Of a stretch of DNA of 64,000 nt, positions 1-10,607 are shown one piece after another. Numbering within the stretch: the stretch's first letter is position 1; every line of letters starts with the position of its first letter. Source of the stretch: Ananas comosus. Its lineage: Eukaryota > Streptophyta > Magnoliopsida > Poales > Bromeliaceae. The translations under genes and the position numbers were made by a program. The stretch covers positions 6,780,023-6,844,022 of the forward strand of contig NC_033625.1 in NCBI RefSeq assembly GCF_001540865.1, in the 5' to 3' direction. The notes beneath the pieces were generated by a model. That model had not been told where the DNA came from and ran no database searches. It saw only the letters and a list, made by a program, of their open reading frames with translations.

Positions 1-400
1 AGTTGTCAAACACATGCTGCTTGCTGCTTCTTAAGACTAAAGACTTGAAAAGTCCAAGTAGATCATAAGATTTGCACAATATTAAATATGAGAAAAACTT
101 GGAGCAACATAATTGTCTTAAAATTGCTGTAAGCTTAGGTAGACAAAACAAATGCTGTACAATTTGAGGAGACATATTGGCTGATAGTTTAACTAGATTA
201 ATTTCCAGAGTGATTATTAATTCATGCGCATAGCATTAGCATGTTCTTTGGATGATCTGTACCTGATATCTCAACCTAACTCAAATTGAAAGGTCATTCT
301 TTTTGTGCTTCTCTTCTTTTTTTTTTCTTTTTTGAGAAAACATGTATCTTCAACTACCCAAGGTGGTGATATCCCTTTTTCTTTTTGGATCTTATTGCAG

Positions 401-501
401 CTACTCCTGGGGGAGGCAATAGTGCAGGGCATAGAATGAATGGAATGGGGATGATAGGCTTGATGAGCTTTTTCTTATTTTGTTGGTCCATTTTTTATTA
501 G
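401..501 (+). CDS. Partial gene: last exon with a hydrophobic C-terminus, possibly GPI-anchored
   Basis: A good acceptor (TTATTGCAG, ending at 400) is followed by an open frame to TAG at 499-501 when the exon is entered with two bases of a split codon. The peptide reads ATPGGGNSAGHRMNGMG and then a hydrophobic tail (MIGLMSFFLFCWSIFY). Small residues, a short spacer and a terminal hydrophobic stretch are the layout of a GPI-anchor signal, though a tail-anchored protein would look similar. The rest of the gene would lie off the left edge or in bases 1-400, where I see no second exon. A (GA)n tract starts straight after the stop. The family is not recognised; the exon call is an inference from the splice site and frame. 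Confidence 0.35.
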
Positions 502-1427
502 AGAGAGAGAGAGAGAGAGAGATTATGCTCCCTCAATTGCTCTTTGGTACTACTAATTATTGTGAACTCAAGAAACTATGTTTGCATATTCGATATGTAC
601 TAAAGATTCACTCATTACATTACATTTTTCTGTTATTTACTATACGTTTTAGTCAGCCAATTTCCTGATTCCAAAGTGGATTCTTACTGTCATAATCTCT
701 TTGTGGGTTACAAGGTCAATTATTTGTGTTTTACTTAAGATATATATTAGGCTCCTTTGTTCATAGATTCAGCTCTCTATCCCTTCGCAGAGAAGGATAT
801 GTGGCTGCGTACTGAAAAATCTGGTTCAGTTAGATTCAATATGAGTTTATTCCTCTACTGCTTGCAACAATTTTGTTTGATTTGTGTATTGGTAACGTAA
901 AAGTCTGATTAGCACTAAGCAACAAGGTGAACAATTCAGCGTGCTTATATGGTGCTCATTTACTGAAACTCGGCTCCTCTGGTAACCTCATAATAAGGTA
1001 TAGGGAAATTATCTACTTTGTTCTTTTTAATGCTCTGTAAACACACGATCTATAGGCACACAACTAAAGCTCTTGGTATTTACTTAATTTTAACCACTAA
1101 TTGGTCAACCCACCATGCAATCCCCATGCGTCTCAGTGTGCTTCTGTCATTCCTTTTTTGAGCTACAAGCATGAGCTCCTTTTTGTTAAAATTCGGTAAG
1201 GAAGGTTCACAAACTAAATTACAATTAAGAGGAAGATGAAACATTTTACATGAATATATAAATGTGAGGGATACAATCATGCAAGTGAAGAAGATCCACA
1301 AGGAGAAGAGAGATTAAAGATGAAAATAGTAAGCACAGACCACACCATGCATGCAGATAGATGCAGCTTTAGCTTCTATATCAGGACATGAAATCTAATC
1401 AGCTTTGCGTGTAAGATATTAAAAGAA
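502..1427. other. Intergenic stretch without a recognisable gene
   Basis: AT-rich sequence starting with a short (GA)n tract. Short open frames here have no splice context or recognisable domain. It probably holds the 3' UTR of the partial gene ending at 501. Confidence 0.5.
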
Positions 1428-1782
1428 AAAACTTCAAATACCTTCCTTGTGGTTTCACTATTTTTTACTTTAGTATTATATGGTTTAAAGTATATCAAAT
1501 TACTATCTTGTGGTTTCGCACTTTCTCACTTTAGTACCCTATGGTTTAATATTTTATTAAGAAAAAAATAAAATCACAAAGTACTAACTTGATACAAAAA
1601 TAAAATCACAGAGTACTAACTTGATATAAAAATAAAATCATAAAGTATTAACTTGATACACTTTAAATCACAGAATAATAAAGTAAAAAAGTGAGAAATC
1701 ATAAAATACTAACTTAATACACTTTAAATCACAAGATAATAAAATAAAAAAGTGTGAAACACACGGCGGTTTTCGAAGTTTT
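1428..1782. mobile_element. MITE-like element with imperfect terminal inverted repeats
   Basis: The left end (AAAACTTCAAATACC, then CTTGTGGTTTCAC) is matched in reverse complement by the right end (GTGAAACACACGGCGG, then TTTTCGAAGTTTTC). Between them the motif 'TTTAGTACT.TGTGGTTT' and its complement recur several times, including about three 29-bp copies near 1565-1660. No target-site duplication is certain. This is a non-autonomous, AT-rich foldback element; no coding capacity is seen. Confidence 0.6.
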
Positions 1783-2045
1783 CCTTTATTAAAATTGGTT
1801 GAAAGGGGCAGAGCTGTATTTTTAAAAAAAAAAATAGGAGAATAACAAACTACTGCTTGGTAAGAGAAAGTGCAGTATTTATTATGTGTTTTTTTAAATA
1901 AGTTTCTGACTAGGCAATGAATAATAATATAATTAACAAATGGATAAATGATTGACTGAAATGATAAATGGGAGGTGGGCTTTTATTTCTGTGTCAGTTA
2001 TGTCGGCTCTGACCATCACTTCTTGGTTTAGATAAACCGACATGC

Positions 2046-2302
2046 AGCGTTTGGTTAGAAAATAGGAATAGGAATAGATCTTTATCCCTCCCTTTATATC
2101 CAAACACTAATTTTTTACTCGAGAATAGTAGTTCTCGGTTATCCCCACCAACACCTCCATTTTTTATATAAAACTATTTAAAATTGTTCTTATTCCCAGG
2201 AACAACCCAATTTTCATCCAAACATTATTTTTCTTTTCCTCATACTTGTACCTATTCCTGTAATAGCTAGTTCTTGCTTATACCCGAACCAAACGGTACC
2301 GA
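2046..2302. mobile_element. Short MITE with GCGTTTGGTT / AACCAAACGG ends
   Basis: The left end CAGCGTTTGGTTAGAAAATA is mirrored on the right by CCGAACCAAACGGTACC. Subterminal parts also pair imperfectly (GGAATAGGAATAG against CTATTCCTG). This end motif is common among plant MITEs. No unambiguous target-site duplication was found, so the superfamily is left open. Confidence 0.5.
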
Positions 2303-2317
2303 GCAATAGCCACATAC

Positions 2318-2327
2318 ACACACACAC

Positions 2328-2366
<39 letters not shown>

Positions 2367-2380
2367 ATATAGAGAGAGAT
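2318..2380. repeat. (CA)n/(CT)n/(GA)n microsatellite
   Basis: A run of CA, a long run of CT (about 2330-2363), then ATATAT and GAGAGAG. It directly abuts the SINE-like insertion at 2392. Confidence 0.9.
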
Positions 2381-2391
2381 TTGCTTGAATG

Positions 2392-2558
2392 ACCGACTGT
2401 TTCTAGAACAAGTAGCAAAAGACTTGATAGTTGATACTCAAGATCTCAAATTTGAATCTTAGTTGATTCATATTTTTAGTTAATTTTTTTTTAAATAAAA
2501 TAAACGAAACAGATAACGTGCTACCTATCTCTTAAAAAAAAAAAAGAAAAAAAAAAAC
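2392..2558 (+). mobile_element. SINE-like retroposon with an 11-bp target-site duplication
   Basis: The body starts ACCGACTGTTTCTAG, carries a tRNA-like stretch (AAGTAGCAAAAGACTTG and a degenerate B box AAATTTGAATC), and ends CTACCTATCTCTT followed by an A-rich tail with one G. The 11-bp sequence TTGCTTGAATG flanks it at 2381-2391 and 2559-2569. The same body occurs at 10447-10607. tRNA-like 5' part, A tail and target duplication together support a SINE; there is no open reading frame. Confidence 0.75.
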
Positions 2559-3077
2559 TTGCTTGAATGCAATAAAATTTACAAGTTAATTTCTTTATAT
2601 TAGTGGGTAAAAACGTATGGAAGCCCCACAAAAAAAAAAAAAGTACTTAATTTGATTTCGCTTGATATGAGTTATTCTATTTTACTGAATTAAAAGTTTA
2701 TATATTAAGATCTAAATATATAAAATTGAAAGCAAAAAAGAGAAACTCTATTATAAAATACGTAAATAGTATATATTAATTTATGTACCTCGCTGCTCTT
2801 CCAACTAAGATCAAAATGATCCATATATTCACACAAATACTAATAAGTTACTAATCACCGCACCGGCTACTGCTAGTATCGATCTCGTATGCATGCATCT
2901 CTCAACTCAGCTTCATTTGTACAGTGCCTTAAACGGACAGCAAATTAATTAAGCAGCTAAATTTGATCACGAACGTCTCAGAACTTCCTTCGTCCTCGAT
3001 CATCATGCATGTGCGCGAGCGACGTATTAATTTTATTACGTTTACTACGTATCTCTGCTTATCTCTCTTTTATCGTC

Positions 3078-4799
3078 TTAATTAGATCCCAACCCCGACG
3101 GCAACCCCAAATGACCAAAAAACCCCTTCTTCTTCCTGATATAACCGGCGCACCCTCTCTTGTGAAAATTACGCCAGCTGCTCCACTTGAGGATGAGGTG
3201 GGCCCCTGCCCCGGCCCCTACACCGACAACGGTCTCCGGCGGGGTGGGGCCCGCCGAGGCCGAGGCTGAGGCTGAGGCTGAGGCGGCGGGGACGACGGGG
3301 GGAGCGACGCATCGGATGAGGGCCCAGTTGATGCCGCGGAAGAAGGGGTGGCGCTTCAGCTCGGCGGCGCCGCGGGCCGACCCCATCCGACGCCGCGGGT
3401 CCCGCTCGAGCAGGCGCCGGATGAGATCCTTGGCCGTGGCCACGTCGTCATCGTCGCCGGCGCCGGCGCCGGCGAGGTCGGGGAATCGCAATTCCCTGTG
3501 CAGGACGTTGCGGAGCGTGTCCTCCTTGGCGGGGCCCTTGAAGGGCGTCCGGCCGTACAGCAGCTCGTAGAGGAAGACGCCGAACGCCCACCAGTCGACG
3601 CCGTTGCCGTGCCCGCCGCCGCTCACGATCTCCGGCGCCAGGTACTCGTGCGTCCCCACGCACGCCTTCGAGAACGCCCGCTCCGGCTCCGCCACGAACT
3701 CCACCTCCTCCTCCTCCTCCTCCTCCTCCTCCTCCGCCGCCGCCCCTCCTTCGCAAAAGCAGCATCCGCGCGCCAAAGAACGCGCGAAGAAAGAGGAGGA
3801 GCGGTGGCGGTGGCGGTGGCTGCTGCTGCTGCTGCTGCGGCGGCGGCAGCGGATTTTGCGGAGGGAGGGGGAGACGTGGGAGTGGAAGGAGAGGTCGAAG
3901 TCGGAGAGGACGACGTGGCCGTCGGCGCGGAGGAGGACGTTCTCGGGCTTGAGGTCGCGGTAGACGAAGCCGAGGGCGTGGAGGTACTCCAGCGCCAGCA
4001 GCACCTCGGCGGCGTAGAAGCGCGCCGCCGCGGGAGGGAGGCGGCCGGCGGGGCGGCGGCGGAGGAGGGAGTGCAGGTCCCCCCCCGCGCAGTAGTCGAT
4101 CAGGAAGCAGGCGTAGTGGGACGGGTCCAGCCGGGCGTAGAGCGTCGGCAGGAAGGGGTGGTCCAGGGCCGACAGCACACGCGACTCCGCCATCGCGTGG
4201 GACGCCACCTTGCTGCTGCAGTACTCGTCCTCCTCCTCCTTCTCGTTGTTGTTGTCGGTGTCCTTGTTGTTACTGTTGTTGCTGCTGTTACTGCTCTCGT
4301 TGTTGCTGCTGTTGTTGTTTTTACTAGTGCTGCTACTGCTGCTATTGGTGATGTTTAGGTCGACGACTTTGAGGGCGAAGAGAGGGGAGGAGGGGGGGAG
4401 GCCCTTGAGGCGGCAGAGGAAGACGCGGGCGAGGTGGCCGGAGCCGAGGGGGCGGAGGAGGTGGAGGTGGTGGAGGCGGAGGAGGCCGTCGGGTGAGAGG
4501 GCGGTGGCGGCGCGGAGAGCAGACCAGTTCGCATAAGAGGAAGAAGAAGAGTGGGGGAGCGGGCGGAGGACGGAGGAGGAGGAGTTGGGGGGCAGGGAGA
4601 GGGAGAGGGAGAGGGAGAGGGAGAGGCTGCTGCGGGCGCTGAGGGTGGCGGATGTGCTGGCGGCGAACGACGACGACGAATACGAAGACGAAGAGGAGCT
4701 GCCGAAACTGAGATCCACGTCGCCTGCTGCACCGCCGACGTCGGCGCTGGGGCCCGGACCAGGGCACTGGTTGAACATTGACAGTATCTCTTCATCCAT
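3078..4799 (-). CDS. AGC-VIII protein kinase, WAG/PINOID-like
   Basis: Serine/threonine kinase of the plant AGCVIII group, most like WAG1/WAG2 (PINOID relatives that phosphorylate PIN auxin carriers at the plasma membrane); the substrate is inferred from the family. Single exon, 573 aa from the ATG at 4799; a longer frame to 4829 begins only with GTG. The N-terminus has DVDLSF and Ser-rich tracts with SARSSLSLS, as in WAG proteins. Kinase motifs: GSGHLARV (about 119-126), FALK Lys144, Glu205, YRDLKPENVLL (280-290), DFD instead of DFG (300-302, diagnostic of AGCVIII), APE (388-390), VDWWAFG (401-407). Odd points: a 40-residue Asn/Ser-rich insert after beta-3 (151-190), a poly-Glu run in the activation-segment insert (356-365), and an alternating Ala/Ser stretch near the C-terminus. 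The G+C is far above the surroundings. Confidence 0.88.
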   Translation of the reverse strand: MDEEILSMFNQCPGPGPSADVGGAAGDVDLSFGSSSSSSYSSSSFAASTSATLSARSSLSLSLSLSLSLPPNSSSSVLRPLPHSSSSSYANWSALRAATALSPDGLLRLHHLHLLRPLGSGHLARVFLCRLKGLPPSSPLFALKVVDLNITNSSSSSTSKNNNSSNNESSNSSNNSNNKDTDNNNEKEEEDEYCSSKVASHAMAESRVLSALDHPFLPTLYARLDPSHYACFLIDYCAGGDLHSLLRRRPAGRLPPAAARFYAAEVLLALEYLHALGFVYRDLKPENVLLRADGHVVLSDFDLSFHSHVSPSLRKIRCRRRSSSSSSHRHRHRSSSFFARSLARGCCFCEGGAAAEEEEEEEEEEVEFVAEPERAFSKACVGTHEYLAPEIVSGGGHGNGVDWWAFGVFLYELLYGRTPFKGPAKEDTLRNVLHRELRFPDLAGAGAGDDDDVATAKDLIRRLLERDPRRRMGSARGAAELKRHPFFRGINWALIRCVAPPVVPAASASASASASAGPTPPETVVGVGAGAGAHLILKWSSWRNFHKRGCAGYIRKKKGFFGHLGLPSGLGSN

Positions 4800-4861
4800 G
4801 TTATTCGCTAAATTATATAATTTGTGCACTGCTTAATGTTGTGTTAATGCTTGTGCGCATG

Positions 4862-5003
4862 ATATATATATATATATACAGAGAGAGAGAGAGAGAGTTA
4901 GTGCGAGGAGGAGGCTGAGGAGCGAGCAGTGGAGACAGGAAAGAGATGGGGAGGTGTCAATGCGCTTTAAAAGGTTTGGAGGAGAGAGAGAGAGAGAGAG
5001 AGA
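4862..5003. repeat. (TA)n and (GA)n microsatellites upstream of the AGC kinase
   Basis: TATATA runs at about 4862-4878, then GAGAGA at about 4880-4897 and again at 4983-5003. They lie within about 200 bp 5' of the kinase ATG, so in its leader or proximal promoter, where they read as CT on the coding strand. Confidence 0.8.
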
Positions 5004-6751
5004 GTAGAAATGGCCCAGGCCAGCAGTAAAAGATATGAGACACATTCAATGCTATGTTAATAAAAGAAAGTTATCTCAACTGCATCACGAAAATAGTATA
5101 TATATATATCTATATATATATATATATATATATATGGCACCCGATATTAGATATATCATACACCATTTTTTTTCTCTTTTCAGACAGAAGTAACTCTTCA
5201 TCAAAGCAATTGAATTTGCCTCTCATGCACGGAGCCACGGAGCACGCACTAATAAATTATTACATTACCAAAGTTTCATCCCTATCTTGTATCTCACCTA
5301 GCATTTTCTGCAACTAATTAATACAAATTGCCTTGTTAGATAGTTACATACAATAGTAATTAAGATACACAATTTATACTAAAGTGTGTTCGTGTATATA
5401 TTCTGCGCAAAATGTTTAACACGTTACATAATGATATAATAGTTGTGATGGATAATGATGATAATAATAGAGCAATTTTTATTATAACAAATTAACCATG
5501 TTGGATTACCTCAAATTCACTCATCAATGAATAGCTTGTAATTAGATGCTTACCGTTTACTGAACTTGCTAGCTAACTCATTACATGCCAAGGATAGGAT
5601 AGGGTAGGATAATTAATTAACCGTTGTCGTAAACTCAACTCGGATATATATATGATCCATTAGCTATGTGATCTTAAATCGCGTTAGATAAAATGGGAAG
5701 TGTAGAATCACGTCTCATTGTTGCATGAGGATCGACAATGGGTGCGTGGCACACATGTGACATGACCATCCATCCTCCTCACATTCTAATGAATCATAAC
5801 AAATTAACTATAGCCATTTGCTCTTTCTCACGCACGCCATGAGTATGAACATGATCAACCATGAAACGTGGACCCCATGCATATATGTATGCATGACTCC
5901 AATTCTAAACGTTTTTTCCCCCTATCTTATTATTTGGCTATCATTGTGAGGAACCACAATGCATTAATAATATTCTTTAATGCTTAATTAATTAACTGGG
6001 GCTAGCTCCTGCACCTTTCTAAAAGGGGGAGAAAAAAAGAGGCTCATGTGATCTAACTTTTAGATCTCATGATAGTGACAAAGTTTAAGAATTCGTTTAA
6101 TTGCGTAGTTAAAACAGTGATTACAAAATCGCAAAGATAAAAGAATAAATTACGTACGCCATACCGAGAGGTCAAGTGCAGAGCCGACATTGCCGACCAC
6201 ACCCCGGCCCTCCATTATTAAATTCATTTCTAATCATATATCTACATCCTTTTCACCATTATTTTGGTAGGTTATGAAATGAAAGCAAGGTTAGAAAACA
6301 AAAATTAATAGAAAATTCATTTTTCTTGCTGCTCTGAAGAGTTGCAGATTAATTAATGGACATTATTGGTCCGACATCAATTTTAATATATACTTTATGT
6401 GTAGTGAGAATCCTCCTTTTGATGACTATAATATAATGTATGAGCTAGTGCTTAGTTAGTTATATATACGATCTAAACTTTATAATTTCATGAGAATAAT
6501 ATGATTTACTAACAAATTTATTTATAACTTAATGATTATGTACGTAGCCAAGCGTTTTACAACGTCTTAGGCATGCATCTGGACATATTTCTCCTGACTA
6601 ATCAACCATTGTGAGATGCGCTTTGAGCAAATAAAATAAAAACTGCTAAACACTCAATAATATATATGCTCCCATACTCTTAAAATCAGATAAATTCATA
6701 ATATGAAATGTCGAGCAAATCGAATGCTTCTCTTCTAAATAACTGTTCTAT

Positions 6752-6755
<4 letters not shown>
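5004..6755. other. AT-rich intergenic DNA, no gene seen
   Basis: Contains a (TA)n run at about 5098-5135 and several TTAATTAA-type motifs. No open frame with a recognisable product, RNA gene or bounded repeat was found. Confidence 0.5.
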
Positions 6756-6811
<56 letters not shown>

Positions 6812-6826
6812 TNTATATATATATAT
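6756..6826. repeat. (TA)n microsatellite containing a single N
   Basis: About 70 bp of TA interrupted by 'ACATTN'. The undetermined base inside the tract suggests unresolved repeat length. Confidence 0.9.
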
Positions 6827-6939
6827 TTCCCCCAAAATGATATTAGTTTGATTTATTGAAACTAATAGTTAATTGATTAATTGATTAAATTTGACTCGTT
6901 TAAGAGTATCAAACTATCAACCAAAAGAGTCAACAAAGA

Positions 6940-7200
6940 TGCATGCGTACGCGTAACGGCACCTTTATCTTTTATGAGGGAGAAGGGAAACCGTTTCGTT
7001 TCCCAGGTGAGGTCGTTAGGGGGGAAACGAGGATGACGTCACCGTCTTCAGGACCCCATGTGAGGGCCCAATCAGCTTTCGCAGTTCCGTTGAGAGTGCG
7101 GGGCCCACTTTTTGGACCGAAGCACGATGTTGTCGGCCACGTGGGCAACATCCTACCCCTTCCCTCTCCCCCTTCTCTCTCTTTCCGGTGGAAAAAAAAA
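6940..7200. promoter_or_regulatory. G+C-rich island with a TGACGTCA palindrome and a G-box
   Basis: About 260 bp with much higher G+C than its flanks. It contains TGACGTCA (7034-7041, the TGA/bZIP palindrome) and GCCACGTGGGC (G-box core CACGTG at 7138-7143). It is followed by a pyrimidine-rich stretch and a very AT-rich block. No gene model starts here. It could be a proximal promoter left by a lost or transposed gene; this is an inference from composition and motifs. Confidence 0.4.
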
Positions 7201-9460
7201 ACAACTCTATTTTAATTATATTTTATTCTTATTTATTTATTTATTTATATATTTTAGTTTATTTTATTTTTAAAAAAAATTGACAAAAGAGGTGATATGT
7301 TTCCACTTCATTTTTTTTTTTTTTTCCTTGCGGATGCAGTAGTTTGGACACAATAAATGGTGCAATTTAATAAGGAAAGACACTATAAGCATCAGAAGGC
7401 TAATTAAACAGTAACTATACATGCTTGTCTGATAATTATTATTTATATTGTCGTCAACAATATTAGAAATTTGATTCACGTTCATACTTTTAAAATAAGG
7501 CTCGGATCCCAAACTTTTGAAATTGTATATTATCTAAACGACTAGCCCTACAATTCACCCCAAGTTAGTGATTGCTGTTATTATTTAGCACCCAATGAGT
7601 TAGATTAATTATATATCAATTTTATGTTGAGTAAAGGATGTGTAGAGGGAGGCCGGGTATCTAAAACTAAGACATGTAAAATATACAAGATCGAGCAATG
7701 CTATCTGTACACCTATAGCGAAGTTATCATATGTATATTCTAGTCTTTTTACTGTTAAGATTTGCCAACTATTCTTATCATTTTTTTGTACTTAAAATTT
7801 TTTTAAAGATCTTTTAAACTTGTGGATTCAAGGGTAGAAATGTACACCCTTTTCATATGGGATCAGCAAATGATAATTAAAACATCCCATGTTGGGTTAT
7901 GAACCAAAAGTGTCTCCATCAATCACCTCAAATTTAGTTGGCTCAAGGCTCCATCCATCCACCTGCTCCCCAAGTATATATGCATGTATGTAACAACTCC
8001 ACTTGGGAATGCCAGTAAATGAAAACAAGAGGAAAAACTCCATCACAAAGCCAAAACAAGAAAATATGTAAAACTTATATAATTTCCCCTATTTTCGATA
8101 ATGATGTTTGCAAGATCTAGTTGATGTGACATTAATCATTTTGTTTTTGATCCAAACCTTTTTATTTTTTGACTTCATCTTTTTTTTTCTTTTGAGGTAT
8201 ATCGGAGCTAAGGTTCTGAAAGATTATCATTTTAATTTTGCATGCCGTCTTCTTGATCGTAAAACATCTTTTGCTCCGTCTTTTTCCTTAACTCTCTCTC
8301 TCAATCTCATGAATCATACCTTATAACATTTGACAAAACCGTATAGCTGTGAAATTATTGAAATTGTATGCATATTACTCATCAAATCACATACTTAAGT
8401 GAGCTTAATAATATCCACATCATTAGCCTCTTTAATTTCAGAGTCAATTACAATAAAATAATCGTCAAATTTCACTCTTCAACACTTTCCATGAAAGTGC
8501 AATGCATCATTCGTCACTTGTTCCTCGAGATCTATAACTTTTGTTAACCAACTATTGCTTGCTCCTACCAATTTGGTGATCAAACCAACTAACATTAATA
8601 GCTAGATACCATGAACCTTGATCTTCATTGGGTCTCTCTAAGCCCTTCTTGAGATCAATTCAATAGGAGACATTCTCACATTGTCTCACATGCTTATCCC
8701 AAATTATGTTTATTTTATTTCACTTAGTTAGACCCACCATCGACCTAATTAAGATATGATCTCCCAATCATATGATTAGCTTCGGTCTTTAAATTCATAT
8801 GATGCTAGGGAGAGAAATAGGGTTCTTTTTCTTTTCTTTTTTTTCAAAAAAAATATGTATCATTTATAACATAGCATTTAATTCTCACCTAAGATGCTTA
8901 GTGCTTGAGGTGGGTACTGCATTATGTGGAGTTTCAGAGAGAGGATGGATGGATGGGAAAAGATGCCACAACGTGTCCATGTCGGGGGAGTCGAGAATAA
9001 TATATTTCACAAATTGGTACATTATAATAACATATTCCTATATATTGACTACATTCATATAATATACATACAATTTGGAGGCTTCCTTTATTCATTTCAT
9101 TGAATTGAGGGTAAACTTTTATTGAGAATAGAATCAAAATAGAGAGTTGCTTAAAATGGTTTGATCACATACAGCGGAGAGATGCACGTAAAACATGCGT
9201 AAGTATCACATAACTACACGTTAAGTTGGGCAGAATGAATCGATCCATTATGAATTTGAGGCTGAAATAAATATTTTGACCAAACCAAAAGAAGACATTC
9301 AGATCTGAGGTGAGATTTTGATGCCCCTCTTCGTAATTAAAAGGAACAGTCACATGCAAAAAATGCCCATGTATGTTGGTTGATTAATTGGCGTGAAGAG
9401 ATTCCTCTTAACTAACTCATAATTCAACCTCTTCCCATGGCCCTCCACCTCCCAGTTAGT
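7201..9460. other. AT-rich intergenic DNA, no gene seen
   Basis: Short open frames here start at non-ATG codons or translate homopolymer runs. No splice-joined gene, RNA gene or complete transposon was recognised. Confidence 0.5.
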
Positions 9461-9481
9461 TATATATATATATATATATAG

Positions 9482-9518
<37 letters not shown>

Positions 9519-9521
<3 letters not shown>

Positions 9522-10061
9522 TGAGGCTACTATGCTATCGGAAGCACGGAGCCTTCCGTGCTTCCAGCTCGTTTTCGATGTTGCGACTTTCGAATCGTTG
9601 ATCGGCTCCGTTAAACTTGATCTAGAGTATTTGAAGTACCTAGAAAATAAATTTTATATTTTTTCGATTCATTTGCCTAGTGATCGAATGAGCTCAAATC
9701 AACAAATTTCAATGGCCGTAGTGTGCCGTTTGCAAGTTTAACCGTGTAGAAATATCCAAATCACGTGAAATTTTGATAGAAAATTCTTTATACTATATGA
9801 AATAAGATCAATATCTTTGATTTAAAATTTTAATGTCATATTATTACATTTTGTAAAATTTTATATTTTCAGCCGTTGATTTTGAGCCCCTTCGTTCACT
9901 AGGCAAATTATATCGAAAAATAATAAAATTTATTTTCTAGGTACTCCAAATACTCTAGATCAAGTTTAACGGAGCCGATCGACGATTCGAAAGTCGCAAC
10001 ATCGAAAACGAGCTGGAAGCACGGAAGGCTCCGTGCTTCCGATAGCATAGTAGCCTCACTC
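9519..10061. mobile_element. 543-bp foldback element inserted in a (TA)n tract, with subterminal hairpins
   Basis: The terminal inverted repeats are nearly identical over roughly 185 bp (left about 9519-9705, right about 9875-10061), starting GAGTGAGGCTACTATGCTAT on the left with its complement on the right. Inside each arm lies a second perfect hairpin: 9540-9550 (GGAAGCACGGA) pairs with 9555-9565 around a 4-base loop. (TA)n lies on both sides (9461-9518 and 10062-10083). There is no transposase or coding capacity. The arms share the motif block GATCGGCTCCGTTAAACTTG / CTAGAGTATTT / CTAGAAA with elements in LCB1 intron 7. (TA)n flanks recall the rice Micron MITEs. Confidence 0.8.
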
Positions 10062-10446
10062 TATATATATATATATATATATATCTTACGTAGGCATTGA
10101 ATATATGTAGACCAGCATTAAATTATAAAGGGTGAATGTGTCTGTAGCAGCTAAATTCTCTAAGCTAATTAAACCTATCAAAAATAGCAATAATGTCCCT
10201 GTAACTTAACATAACTTGTTTGTTAATCTCCCAAAATATATAAGAAACAAAGTGGTGGTTGGAGATATATATGCTTGTGATATCTTTCAGGTTCAGTGTA
10301 GACAGGCTTTTGTCTGTATCTTTTCTTCTAGAGAGTGTTGCGAATCGCAGAGAATGAGAGAGAGAAATAAGTGCTTCTAGTGAGCTGAAGAATTGATTCT
10401 CTCAAATTTGGGTAAAACTATAGAGCTCAAAATAAGCATGAACATA
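10062..10446. other. Intergenic stretch without a recognisable gene
   Basis: Short (TA)n remainder and unique AT-rich sequence up to the SINE insertion; no gene seen. Confidence 0.5.
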
Positions 10447-10607
10447 CCGACCGTCCCTAACGCAAGTGGCAAAAGACTTGGTGATTGGTATCCGAAATCT
10501 CAAGTTCGAATTCTACTTAATTCATATTTTCAGCTAAGTTTATTTCTAAATAAAATAAACGAAACGGGTAGCATGCTACCTATCTCTTAAAAAAAAAAAA
10601 GAAAAAA
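10447..10607 (+). mobile_element. SINE-like retroposon with a 13-bp target-site duplication
   Basis: Second copy of the family at 2392. It starts CCGACCGTCCCTAACG, has the A-box-like AAGTGGCAAAAGACTTGG and B-box-like AAGTTCGAATTC, and ends CTACCTATCTCTT plus an A-rich tail. AAGCATGAACATA flanks it at 10434-10446 and 10608-10620; the exact duplication length is blurred by the tail. The B box is better preserved than in the first copy, suggesting a younger insertion. Confidence 0.8.

Noticed and set aside
3348..4358. 336-codon plus-strand open frame opposite the AGC kinase
   Set aside because: A G+C-rich antisense shadow: low-complexity Ala/Glu/Val runs, no domain, while the minus strand carries every kinase motif.
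4799..4829. Ten extra N-terminal codons for the AGC kinase
   Set aside because: They begin with GTG; the first ATG in frame is at 4799 and gives a family-like start.
9532..9741. 69-codon frame in the foldback element
   Set aside because: It lies in the inverted-repeat arm, has no known domain and starts at a position explained by the hairpin sequence.
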